DNA from: SP202 sp036339395
Lineage (GTDB): Bacteria > Planctomycetota > Phycisphaerae > Phycisphaerales > SM1A02
Assembly: GCA_036339395.1 (NCBI GenBank)
Contig: JAYZBD010000059.1
Coordinates: forward strand, 1-13,428
DNA: 13,428 bases
Direction: 5' to 3'
Under the pieces are notes generated by a model. The model did no database searches. It was given only the letters and a program-made list of their open reading frames with translations, and was not told the DNA's origin. The stretch's first letter is position 1; every line of letters begins with the position of its first letter. This document shows, piece after piece, positions 1 through 7,349 of the stretch. The position numbers and the translations under genes were made by a program.

Positions 1-204
1 CATGCCTCCCCCTGCAGTGGGTGAGTGGAAGGTCGGGAACGTCGAGTTGCGAGCCCACCTTGATTTGGGGTTCGAGCATGACCTGGGCGGACATCCAAGA
101 GGTCCTGACCACTTGCATGTGATCGGCCGGGGCGGGACACCAGGCCGTTCTCCTGTTTTCTGTACAGGGGTGAAGATGCTTCGGGAGGATGTACCATCCC
201 CTTC
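1..204. other. Left edge, coding content unresolved
   Basis: No gene can be assigned with confidence. Three readings compete. A plus-strand frame open from the window edge ends at a TGA at 120-122 and could be the last 39 codons of an upstream gene. A minus-strand frame has an ATG at 119 and stays open to the edge, and could be the start of a gene divergent from the HIT gene. A second plus-strand frame stays open into the HIT gene. The first two have GC-rich third positions, none has a clear ribosome site, and none gives a recognisable motif. Confidence 0.25.
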
Positions 205-729
205 ATGGACCATCGATCTCTCTGGGCCCCGTGGAGGCTGCCCTATCTGAAGGACTACGAGGAAGCGAAGCGGATGTCGGATGAAGCAGACTCCGGAATC
301 ACGTTTCTTTCGGCCTATTGGGATGATCCTGCAGGTGATCTGGACAACCATGTCGTATTCCGCACTGAGCAGGGGATGATTCTTCTCAATCGATATCCCT
401 ATGCCAATGGACACCTCCTCGTGGCACTGGGTGACCCGAAACCTGTCCTGCTTGACTACGACCCTCACCAGCGAACGGCCTTCTGGTCATTGGTCGAGAG
501 AGGGATGGATCTCATGCAAAGAGCCCTCGATCCAGAGGGGATCAATTTCGGGATCAACCAGGGTGCAGCGGCTGGTGCAGGTGTCCCCGGGCACCTTCAT
601 GGGCATCTTGTCCCACGTTGGCACGGTGACACGAATGCAATGACGACGGTCGCCGGCACAAGGGTGATTCCAGCAAGCCTTGATGCCATGGCGGAGATGT
701 ACCGCTCAGTGGTGGAACAGGACGACTGA
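205..729 (+). CDS. HIT family protein, Ap4A phosphorylase/hydrolase-like
   Basis: This is a 174-residue cytoplasmic HIT-superfamily protein. The His-triad motif is at residues 130-136 (HLHGHLV) and is followed by PRW at 137-139. The N-terminus (LWAPWRLPYL at 6-15) and the segments NRYPYANGHLLV (62-73) and GINFGINQG (112-120) match the actinobacterial Rv2613c-type branch, which cleaves diadenosine tetraphosphate and related dinucleotides. I see no N-terminal CxxC zinc pair. The ATG at 205 is the first in frame; a GGGAGGA at 183-189 lies rather far upstream (15 nt). The gene converges on the anti-sigma gene with only 18 nt between stop codons, so it is probably its own transcript. The family is certain from the motif. 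The exact nucleotide substrate is inferred. Confidence 0.9.
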   Translation: MDHRSLWAPWRLPYLKDYEEAKRMSDEADSGITFLSAYWDDPAGDLDNHVVFRTEQGMILLNRYPYANGHLLVALGDPKPVLLDYDPHQRTAFWSLVERGMDLMQRALDPEGINFGINQGAAAGAGVPGHLHGHLVPRWHGDTNAMTTVAGTRVIPASLDAMAEMYRSVVEQDD

Positions 730-747
730 CCTGGTTGCCAAGGCTGC

Positions 748-1638
748 TCAAGTACTTCGGATCAGGACATTCCTGTTGCCATCGACGAACTCAAGATGGC
801 CGAAGGTGCTTGAGGCGAAGAGGGAGAGATCGACAATCCCAAGTGACTGGCCGACGACGGTCTGGTCGGTATTTATGATGGCAAGGCTGTGAACTGATCC
901 ATCAACCGAGACGAGCCGAAGTTCACCGGACCCGATGGTCGGGTCAAGATCAAGTCCGAAGACGAATGCTTCGCCGGTATTTTCATTGACCGCGACGCGA
1001 AGCAGTCCACTGCCGGTGTCACTTGCAAGGTAATAGTGATGGCAGTTCGGGTTCGAGACGAACTCATTGAACTGGGGTCCGATTCGGGACTCGATGTCAT
1101 CAAGCGTGATCTTCCCGGTGTACGCGTTGGCAATCAGTTTTGAATGCCTGTAGGCGTCACTTCCGAAGATGGCCAATGAAACCGCAACACCAAGAAGAAT
1201 CAGTGCAGCCATGCGCCATGTCCACACCGAGGCCAGCGGTCTCATGTTGCCCGATGCCGACGGTGCCGACCGGCTTGCATCGGCGGAATGTACGCCCGGC
1301 TCCTCAAGCCATGGGTTCGTGGTTCCTGTGATGCCGATGGTGGCCAGCGGGGCAAGATGATCGGATTCAGCCTCGATGGTTTCGGCGACTGCTGCAAGAA
1401 CCCTGGATCGAAGAGTTGCCGAGGGTTCGATTTCCGGAAGGATTGAATCTTCCGAGGCAAGTTCATCCTGGATGCGTCGGAGTTCCGACTGGACGTCCAT
1501 TGAAGCTGCCATGAATGCACGTTCAAACTTGACGGCATCGGCCGGGGGCAGAAGGCCGAAGGCATCGAGGGTTGCCAGTTCTACGAGTTCCGTCATCGTG
1601 ATTTCTGTTTGTGTCGTCATCTCAACTTGGTCATCCAT
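748..1638 (-). CDS. Anti-sigma factor, RskA-like, single-pass membrane protein
   Basis: The 296-residue protein has the layout of RskA-type anti-sigma factors. The N-terminal cytoplasmic domain (about 15-90) contains LATLDAFGLLPPADAVKFER, the usual helical start of this family. A variable Ser/Pro-rich linker (100-140) leads to one membrane segment (about 143-159) and a C-terminal extracytoplasmic domain (160-296). No HxxxCxxC zinc motif is present, so it belongs to the non-zinc class. Its only cysteine is C199, in the outer domain. It lies 54 nt downstream of the ECF sigma gene on the same strand, which is the standard arrangement for a sigma factor and its membrane inhibitor. The ATG at 1638 has only a weak AAGG upstream; Met7 and Met15 are alternatives. 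The inducing signal cannot be read from the sequence. Confidence 0.82.
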   Translation of the reverse strand: MDDQVEMTTQTEITMTELVELATLDAFGLLPPADAVKFERAFMAASMDVQSELRRIQDELASEDSILPEIEPSATLRSRVLAAVAETIEAESDHLAPLATIGITGTTNPWLEEPGVHSADASRSAPSASGNMRPLASVWTWRMAALILLGVAVSLAIFGSDAYRHSKLIANAYTGKITLDDIESRIGPQFNEFVSNPNCHHYYLASDTGSGLLRVAVNENTGEAFVFGLDLDPTIGSGELRLVSVDGSVHSLAIINTDQTVVGQSLGIVDLSLFASSTFGHLEFVDGNRNVLIRST

Positions 1639-1692
1639 TGTTGGCGTCTACCTTGTGTGCTCGATTCGTGCATGGGCCTGGTGTCGAGGTGG

Positions 1693-2289
1693 TCAGGAGG
1701 CGGCCCAATCAGATTTCGACTTGTCGTCCGTACTTTCCCGGAGCTTGTTCAGCCCGCGGCTGAGAGCCGACTTGATCGTGCCCAGTGGCGTGTCAAGTTG
1801 TTGGCTCACTTCTCTCAGCGTGAAACCCTGAAGATAGGAACGCTCTATGACAATGCGTTGCAACTCAGGGAGTTTCGCTATGTGCCTTCGGAGTTCCGAG
1901 TTCCTTTCATCAGCTTGTGTTCGCTGGCCGGGTTCGCCCGTACCCCCGGACTCCGTCATGTTCTCGTCCAGGAGAGTCGGCTTGGGTCGAATCGACCTTC
2001 GCCGGAGTTGATCAATCAGGTGTCGCCGGGCGATCAACATCACCCAGGTGACCAGTTTCGCCCTCCGTGGATCAAACCGATCCGCGGTCTGCCAGAGCCT
2101 GATGAAGATGTCCTGGACGGCATCTTCAGCCTCGGCCTGGGTGGGCATCAACTGCCTGGCCACCTTGAACACGAGCCCTCCGAACTGATCGTAGAGCCGC
2201 TCGATGGCCTGCTCGTCGTCAGCAGCGACCCGTTGCATGAGCAAAAGGGACTGCTGGTCGACTACGCGACGCTCCTGACGATCCACCAT
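1693..2289 (-). CDS. ECF-family RNA polymerase sigma factor
   Basis: A 198-residue sigma-70 protein with only regions 2 and 4, as in ECF sigma factors. Region 2 spans about 29-97, with the core-binding stretch EAEDAVQDIFIRLW (53-66) and the -10-reading helix ending LIDQLRRR (91-98). Region 4 spans about 133-184, with LPELQRIVIER followed by the helix-turn-helix FTLREVSQQLDTPLGTIKSA. I start it at the ATG at 2289 because AGGAG lies 9 nt upstream inside a longer GGGGGAGGAG. The frame also extends to a TTG at 2364 (223 residues), but that stretch shows no family similarity. It is followed by its likely membrane anti-sigma factor and is divergent from the pseudopilin gene. The sigma/anti-sigma pair resembles SigK-RskA; its regulon is unknown. 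Confidence 0.92.
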   Translation of the reverse strand: MVDRQERRVVDQQSLLLMQRVAADDEQAIERLYDQFGGLVFKVARQLMPTQAEAEDAVQDIFIRLWQTADRFDPRRAKLVTWVMLIARRHLIDQLRRRSIRPKPTLLDENMTESGGTGEPGQRTQADERNSELRRHIAKLPELQRIVIERSYLQGFTLREVSQQLDTPLGTIKSALSRGLNKLRESTDDKSKSDWAAS

Positions 2290-2298
2290 TCGCTTCAA

Positions 2299-2308
2299 CT
2301 CCTCCCCC
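2299..2308 (-). promoter_or_regulatory. Strong ribosome binding site fixing the sigma start
   Basis: On the minus strand this reads GGGGGAGGAG, 9 nt before the ATG at 2289. It supports the shorter 198-residue sigma protein over the TTG start at 2364. Confidence 0.75.
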
Positions 2309-2364
2309 GGTTCCTTGAAATCGAGGTTTCTTCCCCGGGATTCTTCATTCCAACCTGTACTCAA

Positions 2365-2394
2365 ATCATATTGTGCCCATAATTCTGGTGTTGA
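2365..2394 (-). promoter_or_regulatory. Candidate sigma-70 promoter for the ECF sigma gene
   Basis: On the minus strand TCAACA (2394-2389) and TATGAT (2370-2365) are separated by 18 nt, matching the TTGACA/TATAAT consensus at 4 and 5 positions. It lies about 75 nt before the chosen start. This is only a consensus match by eye; no autoregulatory ECF-type GGAAC box was found at a suitable distance. Confidence 0.2.
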
Positions 2395-2662
2395 GGGCGG
2401 AAATCGTGAAGCAATTCACATGTATCTTCCTGCTGGGGCATGCTTGGAGAAAATGTGTTTTTCGTGCCGATTGCTCTCATTATCGGTCTTGATTCTGCCT
2501 TTTTCATATATTCTGAAACCCAGTCAGGGATGACATGGACTCAAATACGAAGGGGGCATGGCAGCCGGGAGCTTGGTTTCGATCGGGCTTCAAGTCAGTA
2601 CGGTTCGAGTACCCGTGTCCGCGTTCCCATGAAATGGGTTCTGGGCTCGAAGGAAGACATCC

Positions 2663-2667
2663 AGGAG
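2663..2667 (+). promoter_or_regulatory. Ribosome binding site fixing the pseudopilin start
   Basis: AGGAG sits 6 nt before the ATG at 2674. It decides in favour of a 22-residue basic leader ahead of the prepilin cleavage site, rather than the 78-codon longer frame from 2440. Confidence 0.75.
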
Positions 2668-2673
2668 CGCGTG

Positions 2674-3453
2674 ATGAACTACCGCGCGACAATCTCAACG
2701 GCTCGATCAAGGAATGATCGGTCCGTGCAGCGTCCCGGATTCAGTCTCATAGAACTTCTTGTCGTCATGGCAATTACAGGCGTGCTTACGGCGCTGTTGG
2801 TTCCGACACTCTCGAGCATCCGTGAAAGTGCAAATCGTGTCATCAGCGCTTCCAACCAGAGGATGATCGGCCAGGCGTTGACGATGTACGCCTCTGATCA
2901 CAAGGATCGGTTGCCCAGGAGCAGTGTCATCGACCTGAGTACGCCCATGCCCGGCGAGTTGATGGCGGCACATTTCGAATACTCCAATACCGGTTCGGAG
3001 GAGAATCGTCGATATCAACCTGATTACCTCGCTGGTTGGGATGGAATCGGTCTTCTCTATGCCCTTCGATATGTCGAGGGCCATGAGGTCTTCTATTGCC
3101 CGAGCCACGAAGGACAGCACCAGGTCGAACGCTACTCACAGGCGTGGGAAGATGGCCGAGGCACGATCTATACGAACTACCATTACGCCGGTCATAAGAA
3201 TTGGGAAACCGGGTTGCATCGCCGCTTCGCAAATCCAGAGCGCATGGTTCTTCTGACCGATGGCCTTCGTCGACAAAGCGACCTCAGCCACAGGACAGGT
3301 TTGAACGTCCTGATGGGCGATGGTTCAGTCAGGTGGCACGAGTTACCGACGCTCCTGGCACGACTTCCAGTTCATGATCCGGTGGGTATCGAAATTCGTG
3401 ATCACCATGATCTGATCAACGAAGTCTTCAATCTCAATGGTGTGATCGACTGA
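2674..3453 (+). CDS. Type II secretion/type IV pilin-like pseudopilin with H-X9-DG motif
   Basis: The 259-residue protein has a 22-residue basic leader and the prepilin peptidase site at PG|FSLIELLVVMAITG (21-36). Glutamate is at +5 of the mature chain, followed by a hydrophobic helix to about residue 48. The rest is a globular extracytoplasmic domain. Near the end, H206 is followed by nine residues and D216-G217 (GLNVLMGDGSVRW), the H-X9-DG signature of the large planctomycete pseudopilin families (DUF1559-like). The start is set by AGGAG 6 nt upstream of the ATG. The gene stands alone, with no peptidase or secretion ATPase nearby, converging on the EEP gene (14 nt between stops). Membrane processing by a prepilin peptidase is established for the signal. 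The role of this member is unknown. Confidence 0.88.
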   Translation: MNYRATISTARSRNDRSVQRPGFSLIELLVVMAITGVLTALLVPTLSSIRESANRVISASNQRMIGQALTMYASDHKDRLPRSSVIDLSTPMPGELMAAHFEYSNTGSEENRRYQPDYLAGWDGIGLLYALRYVEGHEVFYCPSHEGQHQVERYSQAWEDGRGTIYTNYHYAGHKNWETGLHRRFANPERMVLLTDGLRRQSDLSHRTGLNVLMGDGSVRWHELPTLLARLPVHDPVGIEIRDHHDLINEVFNLNGVID

Positions 3454-3467
3454 TTCCAGAAACGGTT

Positions 3468-4406
3468 TCAGCGACCCTCGAGAAATACATGTTGTAATCG
3501 ATGCCGTCCGATTCCCGGGTCGATCGTTGATGCCTGGGTTACGTTGATCCATTCGGCTACGAGTACATGATCGATGTGGTACAGGGGGAGGGAGCGGGGG
3601 AACGTCGGGCCCCATCCGACTCCTGCGAGACTCCACGCATCTCTCATTCCAGGCAACAACAGGTTGATTGCCGAGCTGTTGCGGGCCATGTTGAAATCCC
3701 CCAGGGCGATATCTACATCACCTCCTCCCCGATCCAGCAGCCACTGGTGTGCCTGTTCCGCCAACTCCATCCGGGAGCGGAGCATGCCTGAAGGAAAGTC
3801 GACTGCCAGGACCCGGAGTGGTCGCCCGAGTCGTGAGATCGTGTCGATTTCGAACATCTTCAACGAGATGTCGTTCGACGTGGCAACAGAGCGAACCTGG
3901 CGAACCGGGAGTCGTGTCAGGATCGTGAAGTGACCGTACTTGTATGGCTGGATGTCGGGGCCGAGCCATTCAAGAAGAGAGGGTGTTCCCCGCACTCCAT
4001 ACCCATGGGTCAGGATGGTGATGTCTGCATCGAGCTCCCTGATCACTCGTGCATGCGTTTCTCGATCTGTCTTGTCATGTGACATTGTCCACTGGACGAT
4101 GGAAAGACCTGTCGGCTCATTGTGAAAGGGGCGAAGGGGCTGGTCGATGAACAGCCACCAGGCGGGAGCGAGAACGGCAACACAGACCCACCAGGTTTTC
4201 ATGGATCGTTTCCTGGCTGCCCACATCCCGGTGAAGGCGAACGGGATGATCAGGAAGCCGGGAATCCATGAAAACAGTTGGGTGAGGACGGTCTGGTCAG
4301 AGAATACGACTCCGATCAACCAGGCAAGCAGCACTCCCGATGCACATGCATGCATGAGCAGGCGAGTTGTTCCAAGACCACTGGGTTGTTCAGAATGGGA
4401 ACGCAA
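3468..4406 (-). CDS. Membrane-anchored endonuclease/exonuclease/phosphatase (EEP)-fold protein with altered active site
   Basis: The 312-residue protein begins with three predicted membrane segments (about 18-36, 45-63, 71-88) followed by an EEP-like domain (about 98-308). The second half of the signature is clear: ALGDFN (234-239), TFP (268-270), and HIDHVLVAEW (277-286). The first half is not. The usual metal-binding Glu of the LQE motif is replaced by ILTH (131-134), the early Asn is absent (VQWTMSH, 104-110), and the final SDH reads GRH (300-302). It may therefore be inactive or use a different chemistry. The TTG start at 4406 overlaps the permease stop by 17 nt. An ATG at 4355 (34 nt after that stop) is an equally good start, and neither has a strong ribosome site. 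The fold is supported; activity is uncertain. Confidence 0.75.
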   Translation of the reverse strand: MRSHSEQPSGLGTTRLLMHACASGVLLAWLIGVVFSDQTVLTQLFSWIPGFLIIPFAFTGMWAARKRSMKTWWVCVAVLAPAWWLFIDQPLRPFHNEPTGLSIVQWTMSHDKTDRETHARVIRELDADITILTHGYGVRGTPSLLEWLGPDIQPYKYGHFTILTRLPVRQVRSVATSNDISLKMFEIDTISRLGRPLRVLAVDFPSGMLRSRMELAEQAHQWLLDRGGGDVDIALGDFNMARNSSAINLLLPGMRDAWSLAGVGWGPTFPRSLPLYHIDHVLVAEWINVTQASTIDPGIGRHRLQHVFLEGR

Positions 4407-6228
4407 GTGGAGCAGCGATGGCGCAGATGATCATGATGAGAAGGGTCAGGGGAATGCCGAGTCTCGTGAAATCTAGGAATCGATACCCGCCAGGTCCGTA
4501 GACCATGAGGTTCGTTTGGTAGCCGATGGGCGTGATGAAATTGCAGCCTGCCACCATCAGCGTGAATACATAGGCCAGTGGATTCACCCCGAGCAACTCC
4601 GCGGCAAGCATCGCAAATGGGAACATGATTGCCGCTGCTGCATAGGGCGTGATCAACTGGGAAAGAAGATTGGTGAATATGAACAGGATGACCAGTACGA
4701 GGGCTGGATGCATCATCGCCATCTGCTCCGGGCCTCCGAAGGCCGAGATGATTCCTGCAACAGCTCCACTCTTGTCCAACGCTGCTCCGAGGCCGATGGC
4801 TGCACCGATGCTGATGAGCACCTGCCAGTTGATGCTGTTCCTGGCCACCGTGCCGCTCAGGCAGCGCGAAAGCACCATGAGGAGGGCACATGTCCAGATC
4901 GCAACAAGGGGCGAGATGCCGACCTTGTTCCCGCCTATGAGAAGAGCGACGAGCAGCAGTAGCAGCACGATGGCGATATGTGCACGATGGTGCCGGACGG
5001 GGCGGGAATCGCTGACCTGTGAAACCAGGTAGAAATCGGGGTCGTCGCGGTGTGCATCGATGAACCCCATGTGCGTATCCAGGAGCAGGGTGTCGCCGAC
5101 CTTCAGGATGATGTCGCCGATCTTCTGGTTCACCGCTTCACCCTGGCGGTGTACAGCGATGATTGCAGCGTTGTAGATCGTTCGAAATCGAGTTTCCCGC
5201 ACGGTGCGATGCACGAGGGGGGAGTTGGCTGATACAACCGCCTCGACGAGCGTTCGGGAACCTGTATTGACAGTCAGTTTCTCGACCTCGTCGGTCGCCG
5301 GTGAAAGCCCCCTGATCGATCGCAGGTCCTTGACCGAGTCGAGGATCCCTACGAAGACAAGCAGATCTCCGGCTTGCAGGATCTCACCAGGTCCGACTGC
5401 GGGAACGTGCGTTCCGTTTCGCTCGATGCTGCTGAGATACAGGCCCGGAAGATTACGGAGCCCGGCCTCCTCGATGCTCTGGCCGCTGATGGGGGCGTTC
5501 TCTTCCACGACCATCTCCGTCTGGTACATCTTGGCCCAGTCCATGTCGATCGTCTCAACGGGCATCCGCTCTGGAAGCAGCCACCGTGAGCAGAACATGA
5601 TCAAGGCGATACCGAGGATGACACAGGGCAGGCCGATGGCGGCAACACCGAAGAACTGGACCCACTCCGGTGGTATTGTGAAACCGATATCGTTGCCAGG
5701 GCCCACCAGTTCTTGTTTGGTTGCAATGTAATCGTGGAAAAGCCCGATCACCAGGAGGTTGGAAGCCGTACCGATCATGGTCAATCGTCCGCCGAGAATC
5801 GCGGAAAAACTCAGTGGCATGTAGAGCAATGAAGGACTGATCTTCAGTGTCTTTGCCCAATCCTTCACAAGTGGAATGCACATTGCGACGATCGGCGTGT
5901 TGTTCATGAAACCAGACATGAGTGCAACGGGCGCCATCAGCCTGATCTGTGCCCCCATGACGCTGGAGGGGCGACCGAGGAGTTTCCTGGCGACCTCGCT
6001 GAAGGCACCGGTTTCCTGCATGCCGGCGGCAAAAACATAGAGCCCGGCAATCATGAGGACCGCTTCCGATGCGAACCCGGCTGCTACATCGTGTACATCG
6101 ACAACACCCACAACCATGAGGATGATCAAGCCACTCAGCAGGGCGATGTCCATGCCCATCCGGTTGGAGACCAGGGCTGCTATTACCAGGATAAGGACGC
6201 AGATCGTAAACCAGGCTTCAAGCCCCAT
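4390..6228 (-). CDS. SLC13/DASS-family permease with two TrkA-C domains, candidate sulfate transporter
   Basis: A 612-residue inner-membrane carrier with two hydrophobic halves (about 3-215 and 417-610) separated by about 200 soluble residues. The linker holds two TrkA-C-like units: one including IEEAGLRNLPGLYLSSIERNG and ILQAGDLLVFVG, the other including TVRETRFRTIYNAAIIAVHR and ILKVGDTLLLD. The pore halves carry SGFMNNTPIV and GTASNLL, then TNLLSQLITP and FITPIGYQTN, the repeated substrate/Na+-site loops of the family. This architecture matches algal SLT/SAC1-like and bacterial sulfate carriers. The gene lies 26 nt after a PAP-phosphatase gene, which also favours sulfate. AAGGAGG is 9 nt before the ATG at 6228, but only 3 nt before the in-frame ATG at 6234, so 6228 is preferred. 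Substrate is inferred. Confidence 0.88.
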   Translation of the reverse strand: MGLEAWFTICVLILVIAALVSNRMGMDIALLSGLIILMVVGVVDVHDVAAGFASEAVLMIAGLYVFAAGMQETGAFSEVARKLLGRPSSVMGAQIRLMAPVALMSGFMNNTPIVAMCIPLVKDWAKTLKISPSLLYMPLSFSAILGGRLTMIGTASNLLVIGLFHDYIATKQELVGPGNDIGFTIPPEWVQFFGVAAIGLPCVILGIALIMFCSRWLLPERMPVETIDMDWAKMYQTEMVVEENAPISGQSIEEAGLRNLPGLYLSSIERNGTHVPAVGPGEILQAGDLLVFVGILDSVKDLRSIRGLSPATDEVEKLTVNTGSRTLVEAVVSANSPLVHRTVRETRFRTIYNAAIIAVHRQGEAVNQKIGDIILKVGDTLLLDTHMGFIDAHRDDPDFYLVSQVSDSRPVRHHRAHIAIVLLLLLVALLIGGNKVGISPLVAIWTCALLMVLSRCLSGTVARNSINWQVLISIGAAIGLGAALDKSGAVAGIISAFGGPEQMAMMHPALVLVILFIFTNLLSQLITPYAAAAIMFPFAMLAAELLGVNPLAYVFTLMVAGCNFITPIGYQTNLMVYGPGGYRFLDFTRLGIPLTLLIMIICAIAAPLAFPF

Positions 6229-6237
6229 GGTCATACG

Positions 6238-6244
6238 CCTCCTT
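6238..6244 (-). promoter_or_regulatory. Consensus ribosome binding site of the SLC13 permease
   Basis: AAGGAGG on the minus strand, within the 26-nt gap after the nucleotidase stop. Two in-frame ATGs follow at spacings of 3 and 9 nt; the second (6228) fits normal spacing. Confidence 0.75.
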
Positions 6245-6254
6245 CAACATGATC

Positions 6255-7283
6255 CTAGGCCGTCTCGACAATACCGACTTCCAGTTCATCGATTGCTGCA
6301 ATCAGTCGGTCATGCAGGCTTGGAACCGCTGCAATGACTCCACGATTCTTCTCCAGGCCCGCCCCGTGGCTGAAGTCGAGCGGATTCCCATGAATATCGG
6401 TGACGATGACTCCGGCTTCCTGGGCAATGATCGAACCAGCGGCATGATCCCAGATCTTCTCGACATATCCCTTTCGAGTGGGAAGTCGAAGGTAGGCGTC
6501 CGCCTGTCCCCTGGCAACAAGCGCATACTTGCATTGGCTGTCGATCCGTACAGGATCACCGACATCACCAAGGTGTTCAGCAATTCGATCAGCATCGGAC
6601 CGGCTCGAGTGGGCCTTCTCGACTGAGCCGCAGAACTGGAGGAGCCGTGCTTCCTGGAGTGGACGTGAACGGATGCCGAGTCGCTCCGCTGCCGGATCGC
6701 ACCCTTCAAACTCCCAGGCGCCTTCACCTCGCGATGCTGCGTAGAGAACGCCCTGCATGTCCGGGATGTCAAGCGGCGCGTCCTGGGAAACCGGAAGGGC
6801 GGGACATCCCATCACGCCGTGAGTGACAGCACCATCCTCGATTCGCCCGAGGGCGATTGCGTATTGCTGGTTTCTCAGGAAGCCCTTCGTTCCGTCAATC
6901 GGGTCAAGTGTCCAGTATCCGCTGGCGGAACCGTCGTGGTCGCATCGATCGATGGCTTCAAGTACATCCTGCTCAGACGCATTCGGTCTCCATTGCTGGA
7001 CGGTCGATACGACGGCGTTTCGAACCGCTGCCATCGAATCATCCTGGAGGGCGCCCGCATCCTCCTCGCCAACGACGAGCCTGTCAGCCGGGTCGGGAAG
7101 GTGCTCCTCGAGCACAAGGGCGACAACGGCCTGGGCTGCGAGGTCGGCGACGGTGACAGGGCTGCGATCATCCTTGGTGAGGGTTATGACGGCATCAAGA
7201 TTCGCCTGCACGGTCCTCGTGACGTGAGAAGCCGTTGCTACAGCCTGGATTCCTGCTGTAATCATGTCGTTCACATTGCTCAT
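6255..7283 (-). CDS. 3'(2'),5'-bisphosphate nucleotidase (PAP phosphatase), HAL2/SAL1-type
   Basis: A 342-residue member of the inositol-monophosphatase superfamily that dephosphorylates PAP (3'-phosphoadenosine 5'-phosphate), the by-product of sulfate activation and sulfonation. Metal-site motifs are GEED (72-75), DPIDGTKGF (127-135) and WDHAAG (278-283). SPVTVADLAAQAVV (41-54) and SVEKAHSSRSDA (220-231) are specific to the HAL2/SAL1 branch rather than CysQ or plain inositol phosphatases. I place the start at the ATG at 7283 because MSNVNDMITAG aligns with the usual N-terminus of the family; the frame also contains an ATG 63 nt further upstream. It is first in a three-gene unit with the permease and the EEP protein, 102 nt after atpA. 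PAP phosphatase is likely; lithium and sodium inhibition is known for homologues. Confidence 0.9.
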   Translation of the reverse strand: MSNVNDMITAGIQAVATASHVTRTVQANLDAVITLTKDDRSPVTVADLAAQAVVALVLEEHLPDPADRLVVGEEDAGALQDDSMAAVRNAVVSTVQQWRPNASEQDVLEAIDRCDHDGSASGYWTLDPIDGTKGFLRNQQYAIALGRIEDGAVTHGVMGCPALPVSQDAPLDIPDMQGVLYAASRGEGAWEFEGCDPAAERLGIRSRPLQEARLLQFCGSVEKAHSSRSDADRIAEHLGDVGDPVRIDSQCKYALVARGQADAYLRLPTRKGYVEKIWDHAAGSIIAQEAGVIVTDIHGNPLDFSHGAGLEKNRGVIAAVPSLHDRLIAAIDELEVGIVETA

Positions 7284-7308
7284 GCCGAGTGTTTCATCGG
7301 TTCCACGA

Positions 7309-7328
7309 GGTGAAAATGGGTGAAAATG
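7309..7328. repeat. Perfect tandem 10-bp repeat in the nucleotidase leader
   Basis: GGTGAAAATG occurs twice head to tail on the plus strand (CATTTTCACC twice on the coding strand), 26-45 nt before the nucleotidase start. It could be a regulator site or a slippage product. Confidence 0.6.
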
Positions 7329-7349
7329 ACCACGGCAACGGTACATCCG

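Larger units (their letters stand above)
2290..2673. other. 384-bp divergent intergenic region between sigma and pseudopilin genes
   Basis: The pseudopilin frame stays open back to an ATG at 2440, but that part looks like leader rather than protein. The sigma frame likewise runs back to 2364. AT-rich stretches at 2361-2385 and 2495-2515 are the likeliest promoter areas. I see no tRNA, no strong terminator and no riboswitch. A GGTTCGAGTACCC string near 2600 resembles a tRNA T-arm but has no cloverleaf around it. Confidence 0.5.

Noticed and set aside
150..168. CCTGT-TTTCTGT-ACAGG resembling a LexA box upstream of the HIT gene
   Set aside because: The spacing between CTGT and ACAG is 7, not the enterobacterial 8, and no SOS-type gene follows; probably chance.
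1609..2382. 257-codon plus-strand frame opposite the ECF sigma and anti-sigma genes
   Set aside because: It is antisense to the clearly conserved sigma factor domains, has no family motif or ribosome site, and is a composition shadow.
2575..2640. Possible tRNA because of GGTTCGAGTACCC
   Set aside because: The T-arm-like loop closes on a mismatch, and no acceptor, D or anticodon arms can be paired around it.
3450..3471. Imperfect palindrome between the convergent pseudopilin and EEP stops, as a two-way terminator
   Set aside because: Only four plus two base pairs with a T-T mismatch pair between them and no U-tract on either strand; too weak to call.
4316..4891. 191-codon minus-strand frame overlapping the permease 3' end
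   Set aside because: It is out of frame with the SLC13 membrane segments and is His/Arg/Pro-rich, typical of a shadow frame.
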